Origin: Candidatus Methanoperedens sp.
GTDB lineage: Archaea > Halobacteriota > Methanosarcinia > Methanosarcinales > Methanoperedenaceae
Assembly (NCBI GenBank): GCA_023249275.1
Contig: JAHFCV010000002.1
Location: 1-32,940 of the forward strand
Reading direction: 5' to 3'
DNA: 32,940 nt
Of this stretch, positions 7,976 to 17,573 are shown in pieces. Positions within the stretch are counted from its first letter, which is position 1. The number at the start of each line of letters is the position of its first letter. Below the pieces are notes generated by a model that worked only from the letters and a program-made list of their open reading frames with translations, made no database searches and had not been told where the DNA came from. Both the position numbers and the translations under genes were made by a program.

Positions 7976-9125
7976 TAACATCCCTTACTGGAGTGCCGGA
8001 TTCCTGGGAAGCGTTTTTGCAATCCTCAAACTCGGCAGATATATTCAGCAGAACGCCCCGTAAATCCCTGGCAATCTTAACGCCTATTGAAAACGCCCTG
8101 TTGTTTATAGTAACGTTCACTTTTCCCATCTCCCTCTGCGCAATCAGCCTGTGTTTTATCGGGATTATCCGCACTCCAAGAGAACCAGTTTCTTCGATTA
8201 TTTTTCGCGCAAGCCTATCCGAATCCTCCGGCTTTGCAATGACCTGGACAATATTGCCGCTTCTCCCTTTTTTCATGGTCGCCGGTATTACTGCAACGTC
8301 CAGCGCGCCCGCCATGAGTAACTCATCTATCAGATTCCCCAGCACCTGACCCGTAACGTCATCCACGTTGGTCTCAAGAACCTCGATTCTGTCCGAGATA
8401 AGAGCCTCATCGATTTCGCCTGAGATTATCCTCAGGACATTGGGAACCGAACCATCACCACTTCCGGCGCCGTAGCCGATTTGTTCGCTCTTCATGGGAG
8501 GACACACGCCTTTTTCATTGACAAAATGTGCAAGCAGCGCAGCGCCCGTGGGAGTGAGCAATTCCCCCTCTACGGGACCCAACTTCCAGAGCAGGGAATA
8601 ATCCTTCAAAATCTCAAGCGCAGCAGGCGCAGGTACAGGAAATTTCCCGTGCGAGAACTCAATAAATCCCATGCCCACTGAGATTGGAGTGCAGTATATC
8701 CTGTGGTTTTTTAGTCCGAGGTCATGAAAAGCAGTACATGCACCTACAATATCCGCAATTGCATCTTCCTGCCCGAGTTCGTGGAAGTGAAGTTTTTCAA
8801 GGCTTACGCCGTGAACTTTTGCTTCTGCTTTCCCGAGGATGTTAAAGACCGAAATCGCATCCGATACCACGGGTCCGGATAGACCTGAGGAGCTAATCCG
8901 AGTGGTTATTTCAGCCAGCGTTGAACTGCCATCTTTTATAGTGGTTACATTGACCGAACTTGCTGCAATCCCTTTTTTGATGGTCTTTGAAAATTCAACC
9001 TTCACGTCCGCGGCGATTTCCATCGCTTCTTTAACTTTGGCGGCATCTGCCCCGAGGTCTATAAATGCGCCGATTATCATGTCGCCTGAGGCGCCAGAGA
9101 ATGGGTCAAACAGGATTGCTTTCAT
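7923..9125 (-). CDS. larC: LarC-type nickel insertion protein (DUF111)
   Basis: The 400-aa length and the start MKAILFDPFSGASGDM are typical of the LarC/DUF111 family; further family blocks are HFHELGQEDAIADIVG, LLTPTGAALL, VLETNVDDVTGQVLG and MKKGRSGNIVQV. In bacteria LarC is a CTP-dependent cyclometallase that inserts nickel into the pincer nucleotide cofactor of lactate racemase. In methane-metabolising archaea the cofactor's client enzyme is not established. LarB and LarE are not in this window. The gene converges on, and overlaps, the lipoate-ligase gene, and lies 25 nt downstream of the DUF475 gene, so it could share that transcript. Confidence 0.88.
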   Translation of the reverse strand: MKAILFDPFSGASGDMIIGAFIDLGADAAKVKEAMEIAADVKVEFSKTIKKGIAASSVNVTTIKDGSSTLAEITTRISSSGLSGPVVSDAISVFNILGKAEAKVHGVSLEKLHFHELGQEDAIADIVGACTAFHDLGLKNHRIYCTPISVGMGFIEFSHGKFPVPAPAALEILKDYSLLWKLGPVEGELLTPTGAALLAHFVNEKGVCPPMKSEQIGYGAGSGDGSVPNVLRIISGEIDEALISDRIEVLETNVDDVTGQVLGNLIDELLMAGALDVAVIPATMKKGRSGNIVQVIAKPEDSDRLARKIIEETGSLGVRIIPIKHRLIAQREMGKVNVTINNRAFSIGVKIARDLRGVLLNISAEFEDCKNASQESGTPVRDVIRLAEERARHVFSEARV

Positions 9126-9150
9126 TTAGCTCTTATATCGTTTGCTGAAT

Positions 9151-10059
9151 TTATAAACACTGTCTTGACTTGTAGAAGAAATATCCTATCACGCTGATTG
9201 TAATTACAGGTGAAACCCATTGCGGAATATGAACCCCGAAACTGTCCAGTATCATTATTATCCCCAGGAAAAATATGGAATACATCGCCCCGTTTTTCAG
9301 GTATACGTATCTCTTAATCCTGTCAATATTGCTTATAGTTAGCTCCCTGACTACGAAAGCTCCAATCCCATTGCCTATGAGAATCAGCGGCACAGAAAGC
9401 GTGAAAGCAAACGCCCCAATAACACCGTCTATTGAGAACGTGGCATCGATAACCTCAAGATACATTATCTTGCTCCAGTCGCTCATGCTTGTTCCGCCTA
9501 TGAGTTCTTTTTCGTGCATCTCAGCGTTCTGTTTGAATCCATGGGTTATGAAGAACGCTGTTGAGCCGACCACAGCCCCTAATGCCATGAATGGATCTTT
9601 CTTCAAAGAGAACCAGACTATGACAGTAAGAAGAATGGAAACAATTGCATAGAACCATACGCCGTGCCGATGAAAAAACCTCTCCCCGCGCAGACCGTAG
9701 TTTTTTGCCTCGATGAACAGCCAGTGGAAGAACAGGAAAATAAGGAAAACCCCTCCGCCGACCAGTAAAAATGGCGAGGATTCCTCTATCTTATTTTTTA
9801 CAGCTTCATTTTCGCTAAAAGTAGCTATGAGGGCATCAACCGCCCCTATATCCGGGGTGTTCACCCAGACAATCAACCAGGGCAGCATTCCCCTGATAAC
9901 AAAAACCGCAAAGAACAGACCATAGAACAAAAACCAGCGCCTTGCCCTCAGCGACATCGTTGAGAGCACTTCTGCGTTGATTACAGCGTTATCGATGCTG
10001 CTTATGGTCTCAAATAGAATTAGACCCACAACAATCAGGATTATTGAGAATATTTCCAT
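9151..10059 (-). CDS. DUF475 (TerC-like) integral membrane protein
   Basis: The 302-aa protein has about eight hydrophobic segments and the pattern of the DUF475 family, distantly related to TerC: ETISSIDNAVINAEVLSTM near the N-terminus and VIDATFSIDGVIGAFAFT in the middle. The paired acidic motifs SIDNA and SIDGVIGA inside membrane helices resemble TerC metal or ion sites, so a role in metal or ion export is plausible but unproven. A TATA box (10107-10120) lies upstream. The gene is followed closely by larC, a nickel protein, and lies in the same direction as copA further upstream, giving the region a metal-handling flavour. Confidence 0.78.
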   Translation of the reverse strand: MEIFSIILIVVGLILFETISSIDNAVINAEVLSTMSLRARRWFLFYGLFFAVFVIRGMLPWLIVWVNTPDIGAVDALIATFSENEAVKNKIEESSPFLLVGGGVFLIFLFFHWLFIEAKNYGLRGERFFHRHGVWFYAIVSILLTVIVWFSLKKDPFMALGAVVGSTAFFITHGFKQNAEMHEKELIGGTSMSDWSKIMYLEVIDATFSIDGVIGAFAFTLSVPLILIGNGIGAFVVRELTISNIDRIKRYVYLKNGAMYSIFFLGIIMILDSFGVHIPQWVSPVITISVIGYFFYKSRQCL

Positions 10060-10106
10060 TTGATCAGGACTCTTTATAAGAATTACTGCGCCCTAATAGT
10101 TTTTTT

Positions 10107-10120
10107 GCGTATATATTTTA
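10107..10120 (-). promoter_or_regulatory. TATA box upstream of the DUF475 gene
   Basis: On the minus strand the site reads TAAAATATATACGC. It predicts a transcript start near 10088 and a leader of about 30 nt before the ATG at 10059. The rest of the gap at 10060-10301 shows no convincing gene. Confidence 0.5.
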
Positions 10121-10301
10121 TTCTCATATTTATTGGGCATCACTTCACAATGAAACTGCCCTGTATCATACCCATCCAGCAGCTCCATCTTATCGTGCCG
10201 GTATCCCATGTTACCAGGAACACAGTCACATCATCGGTCTATTCTTTATTTCATTTAATCCTGTTCGGGATAACGCCTGTTCCAAAGTATATCTATTGGT
10301 T

Positions 10302-10523
10302 TTATCCCTTCAGCTTTTTCTCAATAATCCCAGGCCATATCGAAGCCGATACTATCATCGAAAGCACGAATACATAGAGCATTCCCGCATATACATCCAC
10401 GAGTTTGTACATTTCAGGTTTCGTCTCCATCTTGCCAATTGCGAGCAGATAGAACAGGAGCACAATAACTATCGAAGTTGCAATACTTGCAACCACACTA
10501 TAATAGCCGAGTTTTTTCTCCAT
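10302..10523 (-). CDS. Small two-helix membrane protein downstream of copA
   Basis: The 73-aa protein has two hydrophobic helices (VVASIATSIVIVLLFYLLAI and AGMLYVFVLSMIVSASIWPGII) separated by a short loop containing METKPEMYKL. It starts 3 nt after the copA stop with AGGAGTGAATT before the ATG, the site lying inside the end of copA, so it is clearly cotranslated with the copper ATPase. No Cys or His cluster for metal binding is present, only a few methionines in the loop. I do not recognise a family; an accessory subunit of copper export is an inference from position. Confidence 0.65.
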   Translation of the reverse strand: MEKKLGYYSVVASIATSIVIVLLFYLLAIGKMETKPEMYKLVDVYAGMLYVFVLSMIVSASIWPGIIEKKLKG

Positions 10524-10526
10524 AAT

Positions 10527-13280
10527 TCACTCCTGTAGTTTTATGCGCTTCATAAGGAGCGTATTCATCGTAACTGTTACAGAGCTTGCAGCCATTGCCG
10601 CAGCCGCAAGCGCCGGATTGATAAGATAAGGGGGATTGGTAAAAGGATAAAGGATGCCCATAGCTATTGGTATTCCTACTGAGTTATAGAAGAAAGCCCA
10701 GAAGAGGTTCTGTTTTATCTTGTTCAGTGTAAGTTTGCTCAGGCGTATAGCTTTTGCAACATCCCGCACATCATTTTTTATTAGTACTATCTGGGCAGAT
10801 TCAATAGCCACATCCGTGCCGCTCCCTATGGCAATGCCCACATCTGATTGGGTAAGCGCCGGGGCATCGTTAATGCCATCCCCGACCATCGCTACTTTTT
10901 TACCCTCCGCCTGGAGTTTCTTTATTTGCGCAGCTTTATCCTCAGGAAGCACTTCTGACAATACCCTGTCGATACCTACCTGTTTTGCGATAGCTTCTGC
11001 CGTCCTTTTATTATCTCCGGTTATCATTGCAACTGAGAAGCCCATTTTATGCAGTTCTGTGACAGCATCCTTTGAATTTTCCTTCAGGGTATCGGCAACA
11101 GCTATGATACCAGCTATTTCGTTATTCAGCGCCACAATCATCGCAGTCTTTCCATTATGTTCGAGTTCTTCCAGTTTTCCCAGAAGCGGCGTGACATCCA
11201 AACCGTTTTCTGTCATCAGTTTTCGCGTTCCTATAAGCACCCTCTTGCCACCATATTTTACCTCAACTCCGCGACCGGGTATTGCTTTGAAACTCTCTGC
11301 ATCAGGTACATCAATTTTCTTGGCTTTTGCTCCTTTGAGTATGGCTTCACCAAGCGGATGTTCTGACCCTTTCTCAGCAATAGCTGCAAGTTTCAGCACC
11401 TCATTCTCATTACCCTTTATTGCTATGACGTCGGTGAGTGCGGGTTCGCCTTTCGTGAGCGTCCCTGTCTTATCGAATACGATGGTATCAAGCTTCTGTG
11501 CCTTCTCAAGCACTTCACCGCCCTTAATAAGAATGCCGTTCTCAGCGCCTTTCCCTGTGCCCACCATTATCGCTATTGGGGTGGCAAGACCTACGGCGCA
11601 CGGGCAGGAGATAATCAGCACTGTTATGGATATCAGAAGCGAAAAAAGGAATGGTGATGCCATTCCCATACCGAATGTTGAAGGCACGTTGAATTTTTCA
11701 AACCCTATGAAGAACCAGAAAAAAAACGTTAGCAGAGCAAGGACATGCACCGCAAGTATGAAATGTCCTGCAACGATGTCAGCAAGTTTCTGGATTGGCG
11801 CCTTCTGCGTCTGCGCATCTTCGACAAGTTTAATGATCTGGGCAAGCGCTGTATCAGCACCCACTTTTGTTGCCCTGAATTTTATCATCCCTGTCTTGTT
11901 CATAGTGGCGCCTATGACCTCTGAGCCAACGGTTTTCTCCACAGGTATGCTCTCGCCTGTGAGCATGGATTCATCAACTGCTGTGAGACCTTCGACGACC
12001 CTGCCGTCGACGGGTATTTTCTCACCGGGTCTTACGACCACGATATCGTTGACATTTACATCCTCAACAGGGATTTCCTTCTCCTCGCCATCCACCATTA
12101 TGCGCGCGGTCTTTGCTGCAAGTCCCATGAGTTTCCGTATGGCTTCCGATGTCTTTCCTTTCGTTAGCGCCTCAAGATACCTGCCAAGCACGATGAACAT
12201 GATAAGCAGCGCTGCCGTGTCATAATATGTGTGTTTGTATGCCTCGCCAAGATCAAGGAAGGTGGCTGCTGCACTGATCAAATATGCTGCTCCTGTCCCT
12301 GTTGCTATCAGGAGATTCATGTCTGTCATTCCGTGTTTAAGTCCTTTGTAAGTCCCTTCGAAGAACTGCCGCCCCGGGAAGAGCATTACGATCGTGGCAA
12401 GAACAAAAAGCAGGTAATCGTTTTTCAGAAAATCGGGTACGAACGTCCAGCCAAGATTTCGTCCCATGTCCCCAAGAGAGATGGGGATTGCCAGCACAAG
12501 AGCAATTATCAGGTTTGTCCTCTGGCGTTTAATCTCCTCTTCGCGCGCCCTTTGCTCCCTATCTGCATCGGATTTTTCTAATTTCTCAGAAGCAGTATAC
12601 CCAACGCTTTCTATCACTTTTATAATATCCTGGACCGAGATAATTCCAGTGTCGTATGCGATCCTGGCACGTTCAAGCGGGAAACTAACGTTCACAGAGG
12701 TTATGCCTGATGTTTTTTTAAGTGCAGTCTCGATATTGAGCGCGCATGACGCACAGTGCATCAGACCGACCTTGAGCGTTATCTCGCTCTTTGCCACTCC
12801 ATAACCAAGTGAGGTTATCGTGTTCTCAAACTCTATGGGGCTTGCTTTTGAAGAATCGTATTCGATCGCTGCTTTTTCAAACGAGAAATTAACAGAAGCT
12901 TTTACGACGCCATCTATTTTATTGAGCGCTTTTTCGATATTCTGGGCGCATGACGCGCATGTCATCCCTGTTATCTTTATTGAGGTCTTCTTTATCCCTC
13001 CATCAGCAGCAACCACTTTTGCATGTGGTTCAACGATTTTGGGCTTCACGGGCAGCGGGCATGCTTCCTCCTCTTCCACAACATCATAACCAGCATCTGC
13101 GATGGCTTTCTTGATAGTCTCAAGGTCTGTCACAGAGGAATCAAATGAGACTTTCGCCTCTCCTTTCTTAAAATTCGATGAGGCTTTTGTGACCCCTTTA
13201 ACGCTCTTTGCGGCTTCGGTTACTGTTTTTTCGCAGTGACCGCACATCATGCCTTTAATTTTTATTATGACGTCTTCCAA
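10527..13280 (-). CDS. copA: Copper-exporting P1B-type ATPase with three N-terminal metal-binding domains
   Basis: The 917-aa pump has three heavy-metal-associated domains with CxxC sites at Cys13/Cys16 (MCGHC), Cys108/Cys111 (MTCASC) and Cys176/Cys179 (MHCASC), an acidic and proline spacer after the first, and then the P-type ATPase core. Core motifs are TGES (actuator), the membrane metal site SCPCAVG, the phosphorylated Asp603 in DKTGTLTKG, the SEHPLG motif of P1B pumps and [10 protein letters not shown]. The CPC motif and HMA domains mark Cu(I) export. The start is a TTG with AGGAG 7 nt upstream; no ATG fits. A small membrane protein follows at once. Three metal domains is more than the one or two of most archaeal CopA proteins. 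Confidence 0.95.
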   Translation of the reverse strand: MEDVIIKIKGMMCGHCEKTVTEAAKSVKGVTKASSNFKKGEAKVSFDSSVTDLETIKKAIADAGYDVVEEEEACPLPVKPKIVEPHAKVVAADGGIKKTSIKITGMTCASCAQNIEKALNKIDGVVKASVNFSFEKAAIEYDSSKASPIEFENTITSLGYGVAKSEITLKVGLMHCASCALNIETALKKTSGITSVNVSFPLERARIAYDTGIISVQDIIKVIESVGYTASEKLEKSDADREQRAREEEIKRQRTNLIIALVLAIPISLGDMGRNLGWTFVPDFLKNDYLLFVLATIVMLFPGRQFFEGTYKGLKHGMTDMNLLIATGTGAAYLISAAATFLDLGEAYKHTYYDTAALLIMFIVLGRYLEALTKGKTSEAIRKLMGLAAKTARIMVDGEEKEIPVEDVNVNDIVVVRPGEKIPVDGRVVEGLTAVDESMLTGESIPVEKTVGSEVIGATMNKTGMIKFRATKVGADTALAQIIKLVEDAQTQKAPIQKLADIVAGHFILAVHVLALLTFFFWFFIGFEKFNVPSTFGMGMASPFLFSLLISITVLIISCPCAVGLATPIAIMVGTGKGAENGILIKGGEVLEKAQKLDTIVFDKTGTLTKGEPALTDVIAIKGNENEVLKLAAIAEKGSEHPLGEAILKGAKAKKIDVPDAESFKAIPGRGVEVKYGGKRVLIGTRKLMTENGLDVTPLLGKLEELEHNGKTAMIVALNNEIAGIIAVADTLKENSKDAVTELHKMGFSVAMITGDNKRTAEAIAKQVGIDRVLSEVLPEDKAAQIKKLQAEGKKVAMVGDGINDAPALTQSDVGIAIGSGTDVAIESAQIVLIKNDVRDVAKAIRLSKLTLNKIKQNLFWAFFYNSVGIPIAMGILYPFTNPPYLINPALAAAAMAASSVTVTMNTLLMKRIKLQE

Positions 13281-13313
13281 TGGAAATCTCCTGATATTCT
13301 TTTAGATTAATAC

Positions 13314-13323
13314 AGTATATACT
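13314..13323. promoter_or_regulatory. Palindromic TATA-like element upstream of copA
   Basis: AGTATATACT is a perfect palindrome about 38 nt from the copA TTG start. It could serve copA on the minus strand and possibly a plus-strand start just before the doubtful frame at 13353. Confidence 0.4.
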
Positions 13324-13352
13324 TATCACTTATGTTCATTCCGGTTTAAGAA

Positions 13353-13544
13353 ATGAAAAAACCAGGAGAAATATGTTTAATTCATAAAAAAGTGCCAAAA
13401 TTCCTACAGACTTATGCTGTCCGGGTCATAATAATTGCATTCCTTGCAACAGCCATGCTAATACCTCTTATCCCTCCGGGATTCGGAGTATACAATGCAC
13501 AAATTCATAAACTTTTGTGCACTATAATATTGAATGCTCAGTAA
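13353..13544 (+). CDS. Doubtful small hypothetical protein with one membrane segment
   Basis: The frame codes 63 residues with a basic start (MKKPGEICLIHKKVPKF) and one hydrophobic stretch (VIIIAFLATAMLIPLIPPGF). It lies in the gap between copA and the 3' end of the mtr operon, behind the palindromic TATA-like site, which would give a leader of only a few nt. There is no clear ribosome site and I recognise no family. It could be a real short membrane peptide or a chance frame. Confidence 0.25.
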   Translation: MKKPGEICLIHKKVPKFLQTYAVRVIIIAFLATAMLIPLIPPGFGVYNAQIHKLLCTIILNAQ

Positions 13545-13579
13545 TAAAAAAAGTAAAAAAATGGTGTAAATTTACACCA
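13545..13579 (-). terminator. Terminator at the end of the mtr operon
   Basis: An 18-bp perfect palindrome, TGGTGTAAATTTACACCA (13562-13579), overlaps the mtrH stop codon. On the minus strand it is followed by a T-rich run (ATTTTTTTACTTTTTTTATTA). A hairpin plus a U tract at the end of an eight-gene operon is a convincing terminator. Confidence 0.7.
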
Positions 13580-14522
13580 ATTTCTTTATCGGATGTGATT
13601 CAGCAAGCACGCTAAGACCAAGGTCTTTTGCGGTCTCACCCAGCATTATGTCCACCATTGCAACAGCCGGGAATACACGCTTTACGTTCTCTATTGGACC
13701 GTACAGCAGGAAATTTGCGCCCATTATCTGTGCAACGAGGTTTGTGCCTATGTCAACAGGCGGCCATGACTCGGTCTTTGCATCAGGGTCTGTTTTCTTG
13801 TATTTCTTCATCCAGTCCCAGGCAGATGCCATGTTGTGGAAACCTCCGCCTGCCGGTAAACCTAATTTGCCTTTTACTGCAAGAACTGACCTGATGGTCG
13901 CACCAGAGCCTGCTCCGAGAGGTGTTGCAGCAACATCCACAAGAGGTCTTGTGATTCCAACTTCCTTAGCTACATCGAGCATGCCTTTTGCCTGCCCTGT
14001 GCCTCCCTTCTCAAGGATTTCCAGTTTGCCTTCAACGCTTGGGTTTGTGGCGTTGAACGCCAGAACGATGGCAGAGGTAAGCTTGCTTTCCTTGAGCGCT
14101 TTTATCTCATCAGCGCCAATGCTGGCATTGATGGAGTTGTGTATAGCACGCTTCTCGACGCCTATTTCCTTTGCATATCTTGCCGCTGCTGCTCTTGTAT
14201 GACCGTCTGATGAATCCACAAGGAAGGGGACATCATCGCAGATATCCACGAACCAGTCAATATATTTCTTGATCGCTTCAGGTGTTTCGCCCACGAGCTG
14301 GTTGAAATATGGATTTCCTGTTGTATCTCCCATCACTTCCTGTGTATTCCACAGTTTCTCGGCTGCAGCTTTGTCAAATACACCGTGGTCTTCATCAGTC
14401 ACGATCTTATGTTTTAAATAAAACATCGTACTGACCAGTACTGTTGGGTATTCTCCCGGCTGTCCGCCCACTTTTATCTTACCGAACTCAAATACTTCTT
14501 GTTTCTTATCAAATCTGAACAT
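13572..14522 (-). CDS. mtrH: Tetrahydromethanopterin S-methyltransferase subunit H
   Basis: The 316-aa cytosolic subunit catalyses methyl transfer between tetrahydro(sarcina)pterin and the cobamide on MtrA. Family blocks are MFRFDKKQEVFEFGKIKVGGQPGEYPTVL in two pieces, MGDTTGNPYFNQLVGETPEA, FLVDSSDGHTRAAAA, HNSINASI and GLPAGGGFHNMASAW. It is the last gene of the operon, as usual, and its stop codon sits inside the terminator palindrome. If the organism oxidises methane, the reaction runs from methyl-CoM towards methyl-tetrahydromethanopterin. Confidence 0.96.
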   Translation of the reverse strand: MFRFDKKQEVFEFGKIKVGGQPGEYPTVLVSTMFYLKHKIVTDEDHGVFDKAAAEKLWNTQEVMGDTTGNPYFNQLVGETPEAIKKYIDWFVDICDDVPFLVDSSDGHTRAAAARYAKEIGVEKRAIHNSINASIGADEIKALKESKLTSAIVLAFNATNPSVEGKLEILEKGGTGQAKGMLDVAKEVGITRPLVDVAATPLGAGSGATIRSVLAVKGKLGLPAGGGFHNMASAWDWMKKYKKTDPDAKTESWPPVDIGTNLVAQIMGANFLLYGPIENVKRVFPAVAMVDIMLGETAKDLGLSVLAESHPIKKLV

Positions 14523-14531
14523 CTTAGCACC

Positions 14532-14792
14532 TCATTTAAATAATACGCTCTGGAGGAATGACTGCAATCTTGGAAGCACAGGTGAAAGCAGCAGTAATAG
14601 ATATACTACGACTATCATCAGCGCAGCGCATATTCCATACAGGATTCCAATATCTCTTCCGATTTTTTTCCCATATCTCTGGTGTATCTCCGAATTTGTG
14701 AACTCGATCTTTTCATCTATCTCGTTCAATTTCAGGATTATATTCTTGTAGTCCTCAGGATCTACGATTACTATCGGGACTTTATCTGCCAT
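14532..14792 (-). CDS. mtrG: Tetrahydromethanopterin S-methyltransferase subunit G
   Basis: This is an 86-aa protein with the typical start ADKVPIVIVDPEDYKNI, a charged coiled segment (LNEIDEKIEFTNSEIHQRYGKKIGRDIG) and one C-terminal membrane helix (YGICAALMIVVVYLLLLL). It is a small membrane-anchored subunit of the Mtr complex. It lies 9 nt before mtrH and 4 nt after mtrF in the operon. Confidence 0.93.
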   Translation of the reverse strand: MADKVPIVIVDPEDYKNIILKLNEIDEKIEFTNSEIHQRYGKKIGRDIGILYGICAALMIVVVYLLLLLSPVLPRLQSFLQSVLFK

Positions 14793-14796
14793 TTTA

Positions 14797-15015
14797 TCAC
14801 CTCAATACCGGAATCAGTACCGTCGCCATAACTATCACGAAACCGATTACGAATCCTATCACGCCTGTGGCTCCAACTCCGGATTCAAGTTTCTGGTTCC
14901 TTGCTATGAGCTGACCCCTGTACCTGATATCTTCGACCAGTGATTCAATGGCTGCCATTGAAGGGGCTACTACCATTGGCACGCCTTTCCCGTATTCGTA
15001 TTCTTTCTCTGCCAT
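14797..15015 (-). CDS. mtrF: Tetrahydromethanopterin S-methyltransferase subunit F
   Basis: This is a 72-aa subunit with a soluble head ([31 protein letters not shown], read in parts) and a C-terminal helix ([21 protein letters not shown]). I start it at the ATG at 15015, because GGAGGTG lies 6 nt upstream; the track's GTG at 15024 falls inside that site. The head resembles the membrane-anchored subunits of the complex. The start lies just past the mtrA stop. Confidence 0.92.
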   Translation of the reverse strand: MAEKEYEYGKGVPMVVAPSMAAIESLVEDIRYRGQLIARNQKLESGVGATGVIGFVIGFVIVMATVLIPVLR

Positions 15016-15016
15016 T

Positions 15017-15739
15017 CTAAGCACCTCCGAATATCGTTATTCCAAGAATGGTTAATCCCACGACAAGACCGATCATTATGCCTTCTATCTTTCCTGCATA
15101 AATACCGGACATCAACTTGTTCAGGTTACCGATTCCTATGGTCTGAGCCTGGATTCCCTTCATCCTTGCCTGGACAGTGGCTATCTCGGCTGACATGGGC
15201 TTTACGCCGCCAGCCTCTTCCGCCTCTTCCTTCTCGCCCACCTGGATTATCATGGGCTCGCCTTCAAACGCTCCGGGGTCTTTTGCTGCAAGTTCTTTTA
15301 TCTTGGCTATAATCGCACCCTCATCCTCAGTGCCGACCATATCCACTATCTGGAGCTGAGCCTGGAATCTCTTGATGGTATCATCAGGCAGGTTTTCAAT
15401 ATAGGGGATAGCTCCCGTAGCCCCGACAATCCTGTTATCTTTGATGCCGTTCTGGTGTATCTTAATTATGGCTTCGCCTGATATATGTCCCTTGACTTCC
15501 GCCCCTGTGACGAGCAGGAAGCGTATGTTGGGGTTGGAGACTATGTTGGCAACTATCTTTTCAATACCCAGGTTCTCTGTCTTATGCGGCCCTGTGATAC
15601 ATGCGCCTGCCGCCAATTGCGCCGCGCCTTTAAGATGCGAGCCGCATGTGGTCACTGCCACGGGATTTTCAGGATTTCCTGATTCATACTCCCCTTTAAC
15701 GACAGGCCAGCCCGCTGCGGGTTTGACTTTATTTGCCAT
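15017..15739 (-). CDS. mtrA: Tetrahydromethanopterin S-methyltransferase subunit A (corrinoid protein)
   Basis: This 240-aa subunit carries the 5-hydroxybenzimidazolyl-cobamide group that shuttles the methyl group. Family blocks are [26 protein letters not shown] and [14 protein letters not shown], where His85 sits at the position of the cobalt-ligating histidine. A C-terminal helix ([19 protein letters not shown]) anchors it in the membrane. An AGGAGGGAT site lies inside the end of mtrB, which ends one base before this start. Confidence 0.96.
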   Translation of the reverse strand: MANKVKPAAGWPVVKGEYESGNPENPVAVTTCGSHLKGAAQLAAGACITGPHKTENLGIEKIVANIVSNPNIRFLLVTGAEVKGHISGEAIIKIHQNGIKDNRIVGATGAIPYIENLPDDTIKRFQAQLQIVDMVGTEDEGAIIAKIKELAAKDPGAFEGEPMIIQVGEKEEAEEAGGVKPMSAEIATVQARMKGIQAQTIGIGNLNKLMSGIYAGKIEGIMIGLVVGLTILGITIFGGA

Positions 15740-16051
15740 TTATATCCCTCCTATCTTCAAAAGGACAAGCAATAAAAAGGATACAATAAATCCTATTACT
15801 GCGCCGTAGAATGCGTTGGTGACTATACCTGCATTATAGGATGCGTTTTCTCGTCCCGGGAACATGTTCAAGAGCGGTGCCTTGGGGTCGAGCTGGTTCA
15901 TCATATCAGTGACGATTTTATCCAGTTCATCCAGTTGGGTTTTCACGCCGTCGAGTGAATATTCCACAATATCATCCTTTTCTTCTGCGATTACGCCTGT
16001 CGTTGGATTCAATATCAGGTGCAGTTCCGGGGCTACTCTTATATGACTCAT
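15740..16051 (-). CDS. mtrB: Tetrahydromethanopterin S-methyltransferase subunit B
   Basis: The 103-aa protein starts SHIRVAPELHLILNPTTGVIAEEKDD, has a heptad-like middle (LDGVKTQLDELDKIVTDMMNQLD) and ends in one membrane helix (FYGAVIGFIVSFLLLVLL). The length and order fit MtrB. It lies 2 nt after mtrC and directly before mtrA. Confidence 0.94.
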   Translation of the reverse strand: MSHIRVAPELHLILNPTTGVIAEEKDDIVEYSLDGVKTQLDELDKIVTDMMNQLDPKAPLLNMFPGRENASYNAGIVTNAFYGAVIGFIVSFLLLVLLKIGGI

Positions 16052-16053
16052 GT

Positions 16054-16827
16054 TTATGCCTCCGTCTTTGGAATCAATCCAGTCCCGATTACCGACGCAG
16101 CGTCATTATAGACTTCATCCCAGAATTTCTTGTAGAAGATTAGCCATAGTATTATTCCGAGAATGAGCGTAGCAGCTCCCGATGCACCGAGTGTCATGGT
16201 TGCAGCTATGCCCATTATTGCCATGGTTATGGCTCCGGTCGAACCGGCAAGATAAAGGAGCCTTTTTTGCCTTTCATCAGGACCGAGGCATGCATTGAAT
16301 GGATGCAGCATCGCCATTGCTCCTACCCAGAAAACCGCAAGCATTACGCCGTTATCAAAAACCTTGGGAATAATGCTTCCCATGAAATCGAAATTTCCTG
16401 CTACTGCCGCGCTGAAGCCTATGATAATTAAAGCACCTCCAGCAGCGATTTCGGTCATGCACCGGATCATTACAGGAATCTTCATTTTAATGACGTTCTG
16501 GGCAAACCAGCCTATTATGAATCCGATTATCGATGCAGTTACCAATGCAAGTATAGGACCTGCTAATGGCATGGACTTGACTATTGCAAGACCGAACATT
16601 GCTGCAATGATACCCATACCCATGGCTATCTGACCGATAGATGGGACACCTGTTCCCAGACCATATTTGGCAACGCGCCTCACGGCTTCAGCACTCCATA
16701 TAACCGCGCAAATTGCTCCGAGCGCTCCTGCTGTTGGGAAAAGGGGGGATAGATAAATCCCGAGCAGTCCTCCGCTTATCCCGAACATTGCCAGCGTATT
16801 CGGGGGTATTTCTTTAAGGTCGCTCAT
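16054..16827 (-). CDS. mtrC: Tetrahydromethanopterin S-methyltransferase subunit C
   Basis: This 257-aa integral membrane subunit has about seven hydrophobic helices. Recognisable blocks are FGISGGLLGIYLSP, RRVAKYGLGTGVPSIGQIAMGMG and MAMLHPFNACLGPDE. With MtrD and MtrE it forms the membrane part, where Na+ translocation takes place. Its start overlaps the mtrD stop by 4 nt (ATGA). Confidence 0.94.
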   Translation of the reverse strand: MSDLKEIPPNTLAMFGISGGLLGIYLSPLFPTAGALGAICAVIWSAEAVRRVAKYGLGTGVPSIGQIAMGMGIIAAMFGLAIVKSMPLAGPILALVTASIIGFIIGWFAQNVIKMKIPVMIRCMTEIAAGGALIIIGFSAAVAGNFDFMGSIIPKVFDNGVMLAVFWVGAMAMLHPFNACLGPDERQKRLLYLAGSTGAITMAIMGIAATMTLGASGAATLILGIILWLIFYKKFWDEVYNDAASVIGTGLIPKTEA

Positions 16828-17546
16828 GTCATCCCTCCTGCTATCATTATTGCAATAATGCCGCAGAGCATGCTCACGATTGCGCTTGTGAACACGTCTT
16901 TTGGCACTACCCGTTTGAACTTGGGGTCATGTACTCCTTCGATGGTGCCGCCCACGCCGTAGGACGGAATAACTGAATTAACATAAAAGACTCCCATAGT
17001 GAACACGCCTGCTACTGCGGCTGCATGGGTTGTTATCAGAGGTGTGTAATATCCCATCAACACGAAATAGATGAGCCCTCCGCCTGCTCCGCCAAGCGCT
17101 GCGCCTACAACGCCGCTTACGAAACAGATGGTCGGAATACCCTGCCCCTGCGTTCCTTTGGAGACGTAGATGTCCTGGCGTTCGCCAGTTATCGGGTCTT
17201 TCTTAACCTGCGCCGAGGCAAAAGGCACAGCCACGCCGTATGCGTATATTAAACCGCCTGCAAGCATCGTGCTCGCAAGCATTATTGCAGCGCCCATTGC
17301 TCCTGCCGCCATCACTAAGTATACATCAGCCGATGGTTCATAGGCATACATGTAACTTGAGGTTATGAGCCCCACAAGTCCTGAGCCTGCCGCAAGTTCC
17401 ACCGTTCCCGTACCTATTCCTGTAGCCTGCGCCATTGCTGCCGGCGCGCCGCCCACGGGGATAAAGTGAACTGCAAGGCAGATGAGCGTGCCGCTTAATC
17501 CTATTAGAAGGATATCGATAATTGTTGTTGGATCAAGTAATACCAT
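16824..17546 (-). CDS. mtrD: Tetrahydromethanopterin S-methyltransferase subunit D
   Basis: This 240-aa integral membrane subunit has about six helices and long glycine/alanine-rich stretches. Family blocks include HFIPVGGAPAAMAQATGIGTGT, YGVAVPFASAQVKKDPITGERQD (read in parts) and VIPSYGVGGTIEGVHDPKF. It is part of the Na+-translocating core. It is the second gene of the operon, 27 nt after mtrE, and its stop overlaps the mtrC start. Confidence 0.94.
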   Translation of the reverse strand: MVLLDPTTIIDILLIGLSGTLICLAVHFIPVGGAPAAMAQATGIGTGTVELAAGSGLVGLITSSYMYAYEPSADVYLVMAAGAMGAAIMLASTMLAGGLIYAYGVAVPFASAQVKKDPITGERQDIYVSKGTQGQGIPTICFVSGVVGAALGGAGGGLIYFVLMGYYTPLITTHAAAVAGVFTMGVFYVNSVIPSYGVGGTIEGVHDPKFKRVVPKDVFTSAIVSMLCGIIAIMIAGGMT

Positions 17547-17573
17547 TATAATTCAACCTCCCTGTCAATCGCG

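Noticed and set aside
10093-10209. 38-aa minus-strand frame (MGYRHDKMELLDG...) between DUF475 and the small membrane gene
   Set aside because: The composition looks protein-like, but it has no ribosome site and overlaps the likely promoter of the DUF475 gene.
10060-10301. Possible non-coding RNA in the gap upstream of the DUF475 gene
   Set aside because: No convincing hairpin or RNA-family signature could be seen by eye.
10720-12225. 501-aa plus-strand frame opposite copA
   Set aside because: It is a Ser/Phe/Ile-rich antisense shadow of copA, whose motifs are complete on the other strand.
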